DNA from: Knufia peltigerae
Taxonomy: Eukaryota; Ascomycota; Eurotiomycetes; Chaetothyriales; Trichomeriaceae
Assembly: GCA_030247855.1 (NCBI GenBank)
Contig: JAPDRN010000090.1
Location: 1 to 64,000 of the forward strand
DNA: 64,000 bases
Direction of reading: 5' to 3'
Positions 46,201 through 58,536 of the stretch are shown here, piece after piece (position 1 is the stretch's first letter; every line of letters begins with the position of its first letter). The notes beneath the pieces are model-generated. The model was not told the origin of the DNA and did no database searches. It was given only the letters and a program-made list of their open reading frames with translations. The position numbers were made by a program, and so were the translations under genes.

Positions 46201-49200
46201 TGAAACGCTGCCCGTCTTTATATAAAGCCCGGAAGCAGATGCTCTTCCTCCTCCGCAGGTCTTGCGGTCTTCTGATATAAGTCAGACAGAGTTCACAGTG
46301 ACAAAGCATTCGTCTTTGCCCATTTCACCGCCATGGTGGCACGAACCATTGATGTGGCTCCGGTCTTCGATCGCTACATGACATGGTCAGCGACTTGAAT
46401 TGTACGACTTGAGAATGGCATATTGTTGATGTAATGCATGACAATTAGTCCCACATACCTTGCTTCATGTTTGCAATGGCCAAGGTCGTCTTGGTCGCTG
46501 TCTAAAAACTGATGTCAATATGCAGAGTCGAAACGCAGACTAAGGACTCCTCAGATAGAATGTAGAATTAAAACGATAGAAGAAACGGCTGGAGGGGAAG
46601 CGATATTTATAGCCAGCAGCTCGGTGTCTTTCTCTTGGAAACAACTGTTGGAAACATTTGCCTTCCAGCCCCTGTCAAGGTTGATCAGCCTGCGCAATAG
46701 CCGTTTGACCGTGACGAAAACTGTCCATCAGATGCTGCATAGCCTCTTTCGGCCAGACGCCATGGCTCAACTCCAACATGAACGCATGAACAGCGCTCGG
46801 GTAGTTTGAGTCTGCAGGATGGGTTGGCGAATTGGGGTCGTCGATGGGTCTGATTCAAGTGATGCAACTTGATCAGCGACTGGAAACATTTCCAGGATTG
46901 GCTGCGGATACCGGCTGGAAAGTTATCTCTCCATATTACCCCTGCTGAAATCACACAAGCAGCAATTGCCAGAGGTCTTGGAATGCATGCGCTATCATGG
47001 TGACGCAAGTTATCAGCTGCTCTGCTGCGCTGGTCATCGGCGGCGCTGAAAGTCGTATGTCCGTGAACCAGAACATTCCTGTCAGCATCTGGGATTTGCC
47101 TGCTGAAGAAGTCCAGCCCGGGGAAGACCAGTCGGTCGTAGATGTGTACTGTTGGCTAAGCCAGAGGTAACCATTTGGTATTGCTGCTCTGCGGGTTGTG
47201 GTCACATGAGCCGAGAAGGTCGACAAATTTTGTTAGAGTGAGAACATTCCAGTGTGGATATGGGAAAAGAAGTTGCGCGTATATTGTCAACTCCTACCAG
47301 ACGATATCCCTACAATTGTCAAATAGACCAATGTGAACCAGCGTTTACATTGCATTGTATCACTGTTTAGGCTCTTGGGGGGGGGGCCCTTAATTGCCCG
47401 CTTCGAATAGTTGACGACTTACCTCAGGTACCTGCCTCCATTTGGCGCTCTGAGTGACAGCATCTCTAGTTGCTCAATGCGTTTGATTAGAGCTAACCTT
47501 CGATGAAGCCTTTGTGGTAGTAAGGTACATTTCTTCCCAACTCGTGGAGTGAAGATAGCTCTTTTGACAAGATAATAAGGCGTTGACATGGCGGACAAAG
47601 GACAAAAAGCGGGCCAGGAGCAATATAAGGCGCTGATCCACAAGACCACCAGTTTCGACCATTTTCCAACTTCTGACAAGTTGGTAACGAGGTTCGTTTG
47701 ATGGAGGAAATGCAGTCGTGATCCTGATGATCTTCGGCAGCCGAGAGCCCACTTTTGGACAGGAAGTTGAACAATGCCGAGCTCAAGGCACTCTGCCAGA
47801 CTCCACAAGAGTCGATCAAAGAAGGAATGTCAGAGACATGGTCATGGAAGGAAAAGAGATGAAGAGGGACAACGTAAAGGTGAGGACGAAATAGAGTTGG
47901 AGCGGAAGGATGAGGTTGATGGAGGCTGCGTTCAGGGGCGAGACACTACTTAAGTCAGATGGGGCCACACCAGCCTAGCACCAGTACTCCGTACCGTCCT
48001 AAGCACGTCAAGCGATTCGGACGGGAACAACCGATTGATCGACCTGGCCAAGTGTCGAGACTGGTGGGCTTTCTAGGCTTTGAATCGCTGAAAGGGATGT
48101 GCATATATCATGGACTGTATCATCCTTCCTTCCTGGACTGTCACCTGCTAAATTCCCTTTCTTACAGGCCTCTCTGTTCATCCTCAACACCTCTACGACC
48201 TCTCAGATTCCGCTCCAGCACGCCAGCCCTCGTGAAGCCGCCGTACTGTTCGAAGGACTCCATTACTGAATCGGGGCACCGACATCATGCAGCCGGCGCT
48301 GCCATTTTGCATGCTCGAGGCATGTGCACGACCAGCATTGCCTATACCGGTTAAGACACTGGGCATGGACTTTGCTGAATCAAACACACATATCTAATGG
48401 TGAGTTCGCTGTAGGAATTGACAATTCAGCAGATCACCTCGTCCCCAGACCGAGACCTCTACGAATCGAAGTTTCCAACGTGTCCTCCTCAATTCTTCTG
48501 CGACTGCTGAAACCACAATCCTGCAAACACGTTAAAACTGCATGAGTCGAAAATCACAGGAAACGACCCTATGGGAGACGAATGTTTCTGGCTGCGTCTA
48601 ACCCCATCCATTGTTTCGCTCCCCTCCACATTTATCGCTCGCCGCGCTTAGGCATGGTCGCCCTTCGCCTGTGCAACCTGAGACATGCTCGCAGAAGAGC
48701 CCTAAAATCTTTAGCCCAGACGCTCAGTGGCCACGCAATGCAGTGTGTTTTTCACACGAATCCCTCCCAGCCCTGATTTCAGACTAAATAAAAGCAATAT
48801 GACTGTACCCAGCCAAACGAAATGCCTGCGTAAGGACAAGAAAAAAATTGGGCGGCACGAATCAAAATTCGGGCTTGATGGCATCAGATATTGTTGCGGT
48901 GAGTCTCTTGCGGCCACTCCCTCCTTTGTCTTCCACATCCCTGTGCTTTGCCCTAGACATCCTTGCATTGAAATCAGTCACCCGCCTTGTTCACCAAAGC
49001 ATTCTTATGCTGTCTGTTTGGGCAGACTGTACTGCGCCCTTAACCCAGACCGCCTCTCTGCTGAGTGTCAAGTGTACTCAACAGCCGTCTGCACCGGCCC
49101 GTCCCACGCATGCTAATGCATGTAGCTGTTTTCGACTCATGTATGCAGCAGGGATGTGGGCGTTGACCGCGTTTCCCTCTTCGAATGGTTTCTTCACACG

Positions 49201-49949
49201 CACGAAGGGCCCACGGCGCTCCTTTCCGCTATGATGTCTTCTCCCTTCGATACGACACGCCACGCTTTCGTGCTCTGCATCTGGGGCGAGTTGCTGCTGA
49301 ATTGGTGCTGACGACCCCGGGTCAGAAGACAGGTGCAAGCAGGACAGGCGTTTTTATCACGCTCAAGGAGTGGGTCAACAAGCCTAGTGGGCTTCACTTT
49401 CACTGCTTGGTCCCAATCACCTTGGTTGCCTGGGCCTGCCCGCACGTCCAACACGATCCTTGGAATTTACGAGGCGGCAAGACCAGGATCCTGTCTCCTA
49501 TGAGGTGCGGAACACATGTTATCTTTATCTTGTCCACAGCTAATTCCTTTTCTGCACTCTCTCATCTCGATCCTGGTGAAGCAGCTGAACAATTGGTTCG
49601 TGAGAGCTTTTAACACCAAACAAGCCGCCATACATGTGAAGAAAGTAGCCCAGGCTCTGCGTCTACATGTCCAGGAATTGCCCCAACGGACCTTGATAAA
49701 TGCGGCAGAAGCAATCCCGCCCGGTAGTTGGGATTCAGAAATTGCGATTTGGCTGATAATTGCACCTGTCTCAGAGTCACCTTACACATTATACGTGGAG
49801 CACTTGGTCGGAGTTTGCACTTCCCAGTTGTCAATTCTTTGTGACCAGTAGGCATGTTCGCTCGGGGGCTCTATGATTTCTAGAATAGACACCCAAAGAC
49901 CACCCATTGGGGCGCACGACATTTTGTAGATAGATACACTTGGACATCT
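43284..49949. other. Long gene-poor region (6.7 kb)
   Basis: Flanked by the Clr5 gene (start at 43283) and the ORC4 3' end. I see many short frames on both strands, none with an identifiable domain. Notable items are two GTACTCCGTAC words (44136-44146 and 47984-47994), a ten-G run near 47377-47386, and a decayed-looking minus-strand frame near 46685-47158. TATA-like sequence (TATTTATAG near 46605) and a pyrimidine-rich segment near 48120-48230 hint at promoters, but I could not attach a gene to them. It may contain non-coding RNA genes or decayed transposon sequence that reading by eye cannot reveal. Confidence 0.4.
46685..47158 (-). pseudogene. Possible decayed protein-coding sequence
   Basis: A minus-strand frame opens after a TAG at about 47159-47161 and stays open for about 158 codons. 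It contains protein-like text (TVHIYDRLVFPGLDFFSRQ; DRNVLVHGHTTFSAADD). Upstream of the stop the same frame continues plausibly (FVDLLGSCDHNPQSSNTKW). The other minus-strand frame near 46690-46790 reads AVHAFMLELSHGVWPKEAM, as if frame had been lost part-way. I do not recognise the family. It is more likely a remnant than an active gene. Confidence 0.25.
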
Positions 49950-52517
49950 CTACACATCACTGCACCATTTGACTAGGACATCACCGACGCCCGTCCCGCC
50001 TGCTCTCTCCTTGACGGCCCACGCGATCTCGTCCAACGTGACGTCAACCCTGAAGATTTTGGTTCCGACGCCCTCACCCGCCACGAGCCCGTCGTCCCCC
50101 GCCCTGCTCGTACCTCCTCCGCCGCCGACGCCCGAGGCCGGCACGAGGACCTCCCACCGCGCGAGGTCCTCCCACGCCCCCCTAGCCGTGGTCTTGCTCC
50201 ACTGCCGTAGACCGGCGCCAGTCAGCGCGGCACCGCCCTGGTTCATGGCCGACAGCGATGACCGCTGCAGCTTTGCCCTCGCCAGCAACTCCGCGTAGTG
50301 GGTGTAAGCGAGGGCGAAATTGACGGCGAGAAGATTGTGGACAGTCTCCAGACGAGCAGCGGCAATGAGTAGAGAAAGATGAAGGGTCGGCAGTTGCGGC
50401 AGCAGCGTTAGGACAGAAGGCGGCGTCGTCGAAAACGACGCAGAGTCGATCTTGGAGATGACGGCCTTGGTCGCGGTCGTGTCATCGTCATCGTCGACGG
50501 GGACAGGAAGAGTGGCAATGGGGATGTACAACGCCGCAAGAACTTCCGGGAGAGACTTTGTACTGTAATATGTCTTCTTGAGGAGTGCTTGGACGGTCGA
50601 CGATGGTAGGAGGTGGGTCTGGGTTAGTTGAGAGAGGGTTAGTCGTAGTTCATGTATGGATCTTGTCTGCTCTGAATCTTTGCCCCCCAAAAAGGGGCGA
50701 TTATATGGGGTCAGTCGTTTCCTTGGGGGAATAGCTTCTCTCACCTTGATGACGTGGTTCCATTTCTCCCTCCACGCGATTGCGTCTTTATCGGCAACCC
50801 CCAGAGCCTCCTTGCCTTCAACAGGCATGGACAGAATACTCGAAACGGTTTCTTCAAAGGCGGAGAAGCTCTTCGCGGTGGGCAGGTGTAGCCAGCGATG
50901 GCTGAAGCGACTCTTGACACGCTTCTCGAGACAGTCGACGACGTCCATGCGAGTCGAGCATCCGATGACCGCGATTGGTGCCTTCTTGGCCTGCGCAATG
51001 TCGAATAGATTGTACAGTAGCGTCTGTCTCGGGTGTGTGGTGAATAAGTCAAATTCGTCCATGATGAAGATGATGCTCTTTGTGGTCTTGAGGTTGTCCG
51101 TGTCCATGTCGATGTCCATGGCGTCCACGGCTCCGGGGTCGGCGAGCTCTTCGGGGTGTGAGAGCAAGCTAAGCAGACTCGCCATGGTGTCGGCGTAGCT
51201 CGACACCTCGCCCGCCTCCTCTTCGGGCACGGCCATTTCACGGCCTAGCTGGCGCCAGATCTCTCGTAGAGCGAGCTTATCGTCGGTCTGGAAAAGGCCG
51301 TCCAACTTGACGACGTGGAAGTCGTCGGCGTAAGATCGGGTCAGATCAGCGAGAGCATGTGACACGAGAAGGGACTTGCCGCTGCCTCGAGATCCGAGGA
51401 GCAACAGGGAGTTTGATTCGCCGGCCGTGATGGTCGCCGAGAGCAAGGAGTGGAGCGCATTGTATTGTGTCTGGAGGTGGCATATAGGTGGGAGGGACTT
51501 GTTCGTTATGCGGCGCAATATTTCACGCTTGATGGCGACGACGTACTCATGATCCTGTTCGTATGATAATATTCGCTCGTTTCTGCCGTCGTCTATATCG
51601 GCATCTGCAGTATTTAGTGAGAGTATTTCGTCAACGTCAGGCGCAGTTTGCATATCCGGCACGTCCAAGTCATCGTCCGAATCTGACGGTTGTGGCTCGG
51701 AGTGGATCGGGACATTTCGTTTTCTGCTTGGAGTAGCCTGATGCCCCTCGGGAGAATCCTTTGATGCTCGTCTTCTTTTGTTCGCATCCTTCGACTTGGT
51801 CGAGCTGTCGATGTCTTTGAAGCCAAGTTGTGCCTCAATCTGCCGCTCATCTGCATCAAAGACCACCGATTTTCGAGGCCCAGTCCTTTTCGTACGGCCA
51901 TGCCGGGACGGAGTCAAAATGCCTTTTGGTTGCGGTGATTGGACGGCACTTTCGAACCCGTCCATCGCCGGTCTGGAGACTTTGTCCTTCGGCGCGGATC
52001 TGTTTTTCGATTGCTTTTCTGTACGGGCCGTGTCAGATGCAAGGTTGTCAGAAGTTTTTCGGCCAGGGCGTGGTTGCGGTTCGACACTGTCTTCCCCACC
52101 TTGTTGACCTTGATCCAATGTAATAATATGTGCAGGCTTCGTAGCCTTTTTAAAACGAGCATCCTCTCCTCTTATCACGTTCCTTCTGCTAGGTTTCTGA
52201 GCATGGGTAGGAGTAGCGTCTTCAGCTTGAGAGGCTCGTTCGGTAGGTTTTCGTTTCCGAGTGCTGCTGCGGCGCGACGTTGGCTCTGCTGATTCGGCTT
52301 TTTCATCAGTCTGTTGCAAGGGCACTGCGCCTTCCTGGTCTGGGTTGGATAACCCTGATTCTTCCTGTCCAATGGCATCACCCATTCTCTTGTTACTTTG
52401 GCTGCGAGGACTTGTTGAATCGGACGAGATCTGAGTGTCTAAAGTCGTCCTTCGAGTAGCATACGTTCCGGTCCGTCGCCGCTTGGAGGCTCGGGGAGAT
52501 GTTTCGTATTCTTCCAT
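49950..52517 (-). CDS. ORC4: Origin recognition complex subunit 4
   Basis: An open frame of 855 residues from ATG 52517. The first 320 residues are basic and Ser/Thr/Lys/Arg-rich, a disordered extension. The AAA+ ATPase domain follows: Walker A LLLLGSRGSGKSLLV near residue 373, Walker B SIIFIMDEFDLF near residue 482, sensor-1 region AVIGCSTRMDVVDCLEKRVKSRFSHR near 520. A winged-helix region occupies the C-terminus. ORC4 is part of the hexamer that marks replication origins and loads MCM helicase in the nucleus. A segment at 50667-50744 has the features of a 78-bp intron (GTGAGA donor, CTGAC, GCAG acceptor) and is divisible by three, so the frame is open either way. If spliced, the protein is 829 residues and reads NHVIK-TRSIHEL. 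Confidence 0.93.
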   Translation of the reverse strand: MEEYETSPRASKRRRTGTYATRRTTLDTQISSDSTSPRSQSNKRMGDAIGQEESGLSNPDQEGAVPLQQTDEKAESAEPTSRRSSTRKRKPTERASQAEDATPTHAQKPSRRNVIRGEDARFKKATKPAHIITLDQGQQGGEDSVEPQPRPGRKTSDNLASDTARTEKQSKNRSAPKDKVSRPAMDGFESAVQSPQPKGILTPSRHGRTKRTGPRKSVVFDADERQIEAQLGFKDIDSSTKSKDANKRRRASKDSPEGHQATPSRKRNVPIHSEPQPSDSDDDLDVPDMQTAPDVDEILSLNTADADIDDGRNERILSYEQDHEYVVAIKREILRRITNKSLPPICHLQTQYNALHSLLSATITAGESNSLLLLGSRGSGKSLLVSHALADLTRSYADDFHVVKLDGLFQTDDKLALREIWRQLGREMAVPEEEAGEVSSYADTMASLLSLLSHPEELADPGAVDAMDIDMDTDNLKTTKSIIFIMDEFDLFTTHPRQTLLYNLFDIAQAKKAPIAVIGCSTRMDVVDCLEKRVKSRFSHRWLHLPTAKSFSAFEETVSSILSMPVEGKEALGVADKDAIAWREKWNHVIKVREAIPPRKRLTPYNRPFLGGKDSEQTRSIHELRLTLSQLTQTHLLPSSTVQALLKKTYYSTKSLPEVLAALYIPIATLPVPVDDDDDTTATKAVISKIDSASFSTTPPSVLTLLPQLPTLHLSLLIAAARLETVHNLLAVNFALAYTHYAELLARAKLQRSSLSAMNQGGAALTGAGLRQWSKTTARGAWEDLARWEVLVPASGVGGGGGTSRAGDDGLVAGEGVGTKIFRVDVTLDEIAWAVKERAGGTGVGDVLVKWCSDV

Positions 52518-54039
52518 CACGTCTCTGTGCTGCTTGTAGTCAGTAACTAGGTCATAATTCTAGACACGTTTTTTTCTCTTCGGAAGCTGGATGGGTGTTG
52601 ACAGGTGTGCCCTTTTTGGGAGTGTCGTTGGAGACGCATGCACTTTACGCGACGCGTCGGCAAACCTGCCAAGATTTGCACGCGTTTCCTGTGTACCATC
52701 TTTAAAGGTTTCGGGGCAAGCAGCATTCCTAGTTGTGAATAGTTCAAAGACATTGCTGGATCAATATGAATATCGCACAATCTACAGAGGATCTTCTGAT
52801 CATGCTGTGGACTAGCAGACCGATATGCTCAAGATTCCACCGGGCACCGGGTTTCGACCGATGCACAAGTTTCCAAGAGATTCTACAAGCTGACAATCAA
52901 TCTTTTATCTGTACACAACAGCAGGATCACATTCTCTCTAGAGATGGCCACTAACACAAAACAATATACTTCTAGCCTTAAAGCATGCTTGCGGCCAAGC
53001 AGATCGAAGTTGTGCACTCTGGGAGCGATCATCCATGCCGAATTTGACCCCAATGCAGGGACTAGCATTCTGAATATTACAATACTGACCGAGATGCTCA
53101 TCAATGCAGACCATCGTTCTGATATGGGTCTGAATTTTTGATGCTGATATATTTAGAGGAGACGTCGTGGGGCGGCCTTCGTCTCATGGCTCGAGATGTG
53201 CTCGTCCATCATCTCGAGGCTGGCTTACAGTGGTGGTCATTACGCGTTACGCCAATGCAATCGTTCCTTTAGAGTCTTCCCTGGTCGATTGTGGTACCAA
53301 TCGCTTACAATGGTGGCTGTCGCTTGATATGTATGTTAAGCGCGATGGTTGCAGAATAACCTGCTGTGTAACAGGGGCTTGGCCGGGGTGCATTGTATGA
53401 TCAAATTAGATCTGGAGATCTGACCTGAAGCAAGTGAGCATTAGCTGGGTTACGGAGCAAGGCAATCTTACGGCTTGAACACCCAAAAAACAATTTCTCC
53501 GAGCTCGATACATTCCCTCCCCCTGTCGGCAATATTCTCAACCACACGTTTGGTAAAGCTATGACTCTGGTTTAAGCGAGGCCTGGCCCAGAATTTTGCG
53601 GGGGTGGATGTCCCCAACAGCTCCAGCTTCCCGGCTGTGGAATGAGATTGACCACCATCGTTTCGCTTCATCCTTAGCAGCAAATCATGTCTCTCCTCTT
53701 GCGCCATCGCCTCCATCGCCTTCTTCTCCGGCCTTTCTTTCGGCAGGAATCTACGAATAGCAGAGGATCGATTCTCCTCACGGGACTTTCAAGATGCAGC
53801 TCCCTTATGCCATCATTGCTAGATGCGAGCTTTGTCGAAAGTCTATCCTTCTGTCGCCGCTTTCTTCCTTGCATCCCCAAGATTTCTTTTCTGGTACTGA
53901 CCTCCAACGATTGCGCAAAGAGCCCTGTGTCTATCCAGCAATCTCGGCATCAACGATGTCTCGCAACGCTCCCATATGCGTCCGGACAAGTTTACTCGAC
54001 TCGTGAAGTGAACTACGGTCGAGTCGCAGCCGATCAACC
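52518..54039. other. Divergent intergenic region, ORC4 / sugar porter
   Basis: 1.5 kb between the opposed starts of ORC4 (-) and the sugar-porter gene (+). A plus-strand frame at 53687-54043 runs up to the porter's start codon and is probably leader sequence. The 270 bases before the porter start are pyrimidine-rich in places, as in fungal promoters. No gene is supported. Confidence 0.45.
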
Positions 54040-56197
54040 ATGACTGTTGCGAACGACGGCAGCCCTCGCCCGGGCTCTACAAGGGAGTCCGGGGTGTCAA
54101 CTGATAAGGCACATCCTTCCGAGTTCCTAGAGTTCGTTACTGTGGCCGATCCAGCCTCACCACATCTACAGCGTCTGAAAACGCAACAGGAGCAGAACCG
54201 CGACGCGCAGAATCGGGTCAATGTCACCAACTCTAACGATGACCTGTTCTATGGTCTTTCGCACGCGATGCCAGATCTACGCCGGCTCTCTGTCGACGCA
54301 AGAGCAGCCGCAAAAGCCGAGCATACTATGACATTTTTGCGAGGCTGCAGATTATACCCCAAGGCGATCATGTGGTCTGTTCTATTGAGTATGACAATCG
54401 TGATGGAGGGTTATGATGGCGCTTTGATCAACAGCTTTTATGCATTCCCCGTATTTCGCAGATCCTACGGCACCCCGATCAACCGCAATGCCGATACTCC
54501 AGATGCCAAACTCGACTATCAGATATCTCCTGCGTGGCAGACTGGTCTCACCAATGCTGCAGTCGCTGGCGAGATATGCGGCCTGATGTTCAACGGATTC
54601 TTCACTGATAAGTTCGGCTATCATAAGACCATGGTCGCATCCTTGATCGGAATGTCATTATTTGTCTTTCTGGCTTTCTTTGCTGTCAACATCAAGATGT
54701 TACTTGCTGCGCAGATCTTGTGTGGTCTCCCGTGGGGCGTGTTCCAGGTCAGTATCCATGTCTTCTCCAGGTACTGCCTCGTGTTAACATATCATCGATA
54801 CAGACCTTGTCTACTACTTACGCTGCCGAAGTCATGCCAATAATCCTCAGAGCATATTTGACAAGTAATGTCAACCTGTGCTGGTTGATAGGACAGATAC
54901 TAGCCGCTGCCGTGATTCGAGCCTTGGTGCACAATACGTCAGAATGGTCTTACCGATTACCTTTCGGACTTCAGTACGTTTCCCCTTAGTTTCGCATGTC
55001 TCTAAGTGTTATGGTATAAGTGCACCCTAGTTCGGAAGAGGGTGAAGGCAGAGGTTTCAATGTGATATGCACAGGTGGGCAAGATTATTGCTTTTTTGTC
55101 TTGTGCTACTCTCTACCTCAACACACGGACTCGACCTATTATGCTGACCTGAACCCTTCACGTTATAGATGGGCGTTTGCCGTACCCATTCTTGTTGGTG
55201 TTCTGTTCGCCCCAGTGAGTAGCCAGGTCTTCCGCATACTAGAAACATTACACAAGGGCCTAACGTTCGACAGGAGAGTCCGTGGTGGTGTGTACGGCAT
55301 GACAAGATAGACGAGGCGAAGAAATCACTTTTACGCCTGACGACGAAAGATGCAGATCCCGACTTCAATGCCGACGAGACCATCGCCATGATGCAGCACA
55401 CCAACGGAGTCGAAAAGTACCTCAACGGTGGCGGCGTCTCATATCTCGACTGCTTTAAAGGCACCGACCTACGCCGTACCGAGATCTGCTGCATGGTATG
55501 GTGCACGCAAGCCCTCTGTGGTGGTGCCATGACCGGATACGCGGCGTACTTTTACGAACAAGCGGGTTTCAACACGGCCAACAGCTTCAACCTCGCAGTA
55601 GGCATGTATGGAGGTGCCATCTGCGCCGGTATTTTGTCTTGGGTGGGCATGCGCAAGATCGGCCGACGCACGCTCTATATCGGCGGACTCGCTGTCTCAC
55701 TCGTACTACTCTTGGTAACCGGTATTGTTGGCACGTTGCCTGAAACGAACACCACATCTTGGACTCTGGGATCAATGCTTATCGCCTTGACCTTTGTCTA
55801 CGACTTCACCATAGGGCCCGTGTGCTACGTTCTCGTCGCCGAAATCCCGTCGACCCGACTGCGCGTCAAAACAGTCGTCCTCGCTCGCGTCGCGTATAAT
55901 ATCGCCAGCATAGCCACCAATATCTTGACGCCACGAATGCTCAACCCCTCAGCGTGGGACTGGAAAGGTAAATCATGCTTCTTGTACGCAGGCACGGCGC
56001 TCGTGTGTCTTGTATGGTGCTGGTTTCGGCTTCCTGAACCCTTCGGCTTGACGTACATGGAACTAGACATCCTTTTCGAGAAGAAGGCCGGCGCACGGAA
56101 ATTCAAGGAGTTTCAAGTCAACCTTGCTAGCACGGGATATTTTAGTCTCACTCAGACTGGTACAAGGTCGGATAGTGTTTGGAGAGGGTATCAATGA
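54040..56197 (+). CDS. MFS sugar porter, maltose/alpha-glucoside permease-like
   Basis: The model is join(54040..54747, 54804..54973, 55169..55214, 55274..56197), 615 residues, all junctions in frame. Twelve hydrophobic segments are seen after a hydrophilic N-terminal region of about 100 residues. Family landmarks include MEGYDGALINSFYAFPVF in TM1, DKFGYHKT (motif A position), LPWGVFQ-TLSTTYAAEVMP at the TM4 junction, LRVKTVVLARVAYNIASI, and LPEPFGLTYMELDILFE at the end. These match fungal alpha-glucoside:proton symporters (MAL-type) at the plasma membrane. In the TM6 side loop, the joined exons give APESPWWCVRHDK, as in relatives. The third intron is long (195 bp); the 46-nt third exon is supported by exact frame agreement on both sides. 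Confidence 0.92.
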
Positions 56198-58536
56198 AGG
56201 GAAAACATGAACGGCATGCATTTACCGGATCCCTGGACGGGATGGTTCTGCAGCTCTTCTCAAACAAGACCAATGGACGAAAAGGCACGAAGCATATCAC
56301 CATGAGGCGCACGGATTCCCACATGCAGGTGAAGCACATGGGGAATACAGTATTCGTACTCCGTACATGCTTTCTCATTCTCCATGTCTTTTACCTTCTC
56401 GGGACATTCGCTCCGAATTCCGTTCCTCGACAGTCAATGGTGCCGGCATCCCTTGGGAGTACTCAGCCCCCTCTGCGAGCGCGAATGAGAGTGCTAGTAC
56501 GACGACTCGGTGGTTGGGATATGTGATGTGACCTCCCGGAGTTACAGCCCCGTGCATACGGAGTATTCGAGTGCAAGGTATACAGCCTTGTTGTTCGGCG
56601 TTTCAGCGTCGACCCCTGAATGAAACGCGTTCCTCCCACTTGTGCGAGTCAGGGGTTTGAACCCAGTCGAATGACTTGCATCGACTATCCCACAACGGCG
56701 TGGGTTACTTGTACCGCACAAGGCAAGCGTAGCCACCCCTTTCCTCTCGGCTGCGGTTGCGCTTACCGTTACGACTGATCAAACCACCACTACGGAGGTA
56801 CGACTCTACGGGTACCGAGCGCGCATGTTCAGTCACACCCTTGTCTCGAGTCGTCCCCCCTTCTTCGCGCCGTGGGAATGATCCCATGCCGCCGTGGCGG
56901 TCAAGAATACCCGAACGATCTGCCACGCTACGGAGAATTTTGTACACGATATCCGGTGGTGTATCCGCAGTACGGACCAACGTTTCTGTTCCCGCCCGCC
57001 TCGACTTCCTTTCTTGCTCCATGGACATTTACGGTACCCCGTTTTACGCATCACCTCGCATCACATTATCGATCACGGCAAATCACACTGAATCATCGCA
57101 CCACGGCAAGTAATGTACGGGTAGCATCTACGCGCGCGCCCGTACTCCGTATGAGGGTCTCGGTCCACAATACTCTTTGCAACGGAAACCAAGAACCCCA
57201 AAGGTGAAGCGTGTCCGGTGCCAAACCGTCACTGACCTACGGGTGTGTCACTTGATGTGGCGGGCGGCGGTGTAACATTCAAACTCGCCCTCCGCAGGAC
57301 GGGAATCACCTCGGGAAGTGGGTTGTTGACGATTCCTTTACAGGTACGGAGTCTCCATACGCAGAGTACGCAGTGACCACTGTCCAAAGAGGGATCTAGT
57401 ACGAGTACGGTTGAGCTCCAACCGTGGACTACTCCGAACTCGTGCAGTACTCGTGACTGTCCAGGAGACGTGTGGACACGACGAGCACGCGCACCGTTCC
57501 TGGTCAGCGATGCCTCAATCCTTTGCCTTGAGAGATGGAAAGTGAAAGAGGGACCTCATGTACCGAGTACAGCAGACAGGTCCTCCGAGGGTGCTGACCA
57601 CAAGATGTAGTGGTCTCGGAAAGGTTGCACCGTACTACTTCCTGTAGAAATTTGGAAAAATTGTACAATTTGTTCAAAAAGCGCTGTCTTCATAGCATTG
57701 CGTTTTTTTTTGGTTGTTGCTTCTATCTATTTGTGTGGAACGTGATGATGATGTTGATGTTGAAGGGGTGCTTTTTTTTCTCGGTAATGTCTTTCAAAAA
57801 AACAACTTGCACAGAAGAGCCAGGGATTTCCAGAGACAAACGCATCGGATGTCAATGTCAATGCCGGTCTCCCGCCCCCTCGATGCCACTCTCTCACAAC
57901 CGAGTCCCGTCTCTTCTATTTGGCAGTAGGACATGATCGTAGGCAGATGATGAAAAAAAAAACACAGCACTGAACTCCCCCAATCACGAAAAGGAAACAA
58001 CAAAAAAAAACAATAATTCCAGCGTGGAACAGACTTTTGACGGTCCACCACGGATATCGACGTTTTCCGACCCATTGAACAGGCAGGCTTTTTTGATGGA
58101 AGCCCCTCTGTTGTAAAAACAAAACCCATGTATTTCGATGCAATCCGTAAAAATGCAAAACAAAACCGGTGACCTCAATGTCCATGGTAAAGCCCACTCC
58201 CTCACCCTGAACGCGGCCCATGCATGCAAAAAATAATCGCGATTAGGACCATAACCTCGACCATCGCGCGCGCGCGCACAAAACCACACAATCTCGATCT
58301 TTCCCCAAGTCATCTCTTCGGCTTTTCCCATAACTGCTGCACTCCATGACAGGAGCAATGCTCCGTTTCGATCTTCCTCAAGAATGTACAAATGAACAGA
58401 ATCTGACTGCTCACCATTGTCGAACTGGAAGGTTTATTGCACAAGAATTGAACGGAAATAACGTATCGTTGCCTCATGGAGTTTCCCACACCAAAGCACC
58501 AGACCAGTGCAATAAATGTTCAAAGAGCGAAGACTT
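56198..58536. other. Convergent intergenic region with simple repeats
   Basis: 2.3 kb between the 3' ends of the sugar-porter gene (+) and the C2H2 gene (-). It contains one full GTACTCCGTAC word (56356-56366) and several partial copies (near 56558, 57142 and 57346), T runs near 57706-57780, A runs near 57949-58010, and a GC dinucleotide run near 58266-58277. No coding frame is convincing. A sequence near 56650-56665 resembles a tRNA T-loop on the minus strand, but no tRNA fold could be built. Confidence 0.45.

Noticed and set aside
56640..56710. A tRNA-like T-loop (GGTTCAAACCC on the minus strand)
   Set aside because: The acceptor stem partner and A-box are missing in the expected distance, so no tRNA fold is supported. 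A tRNA-derived repeat fragment remains possible.
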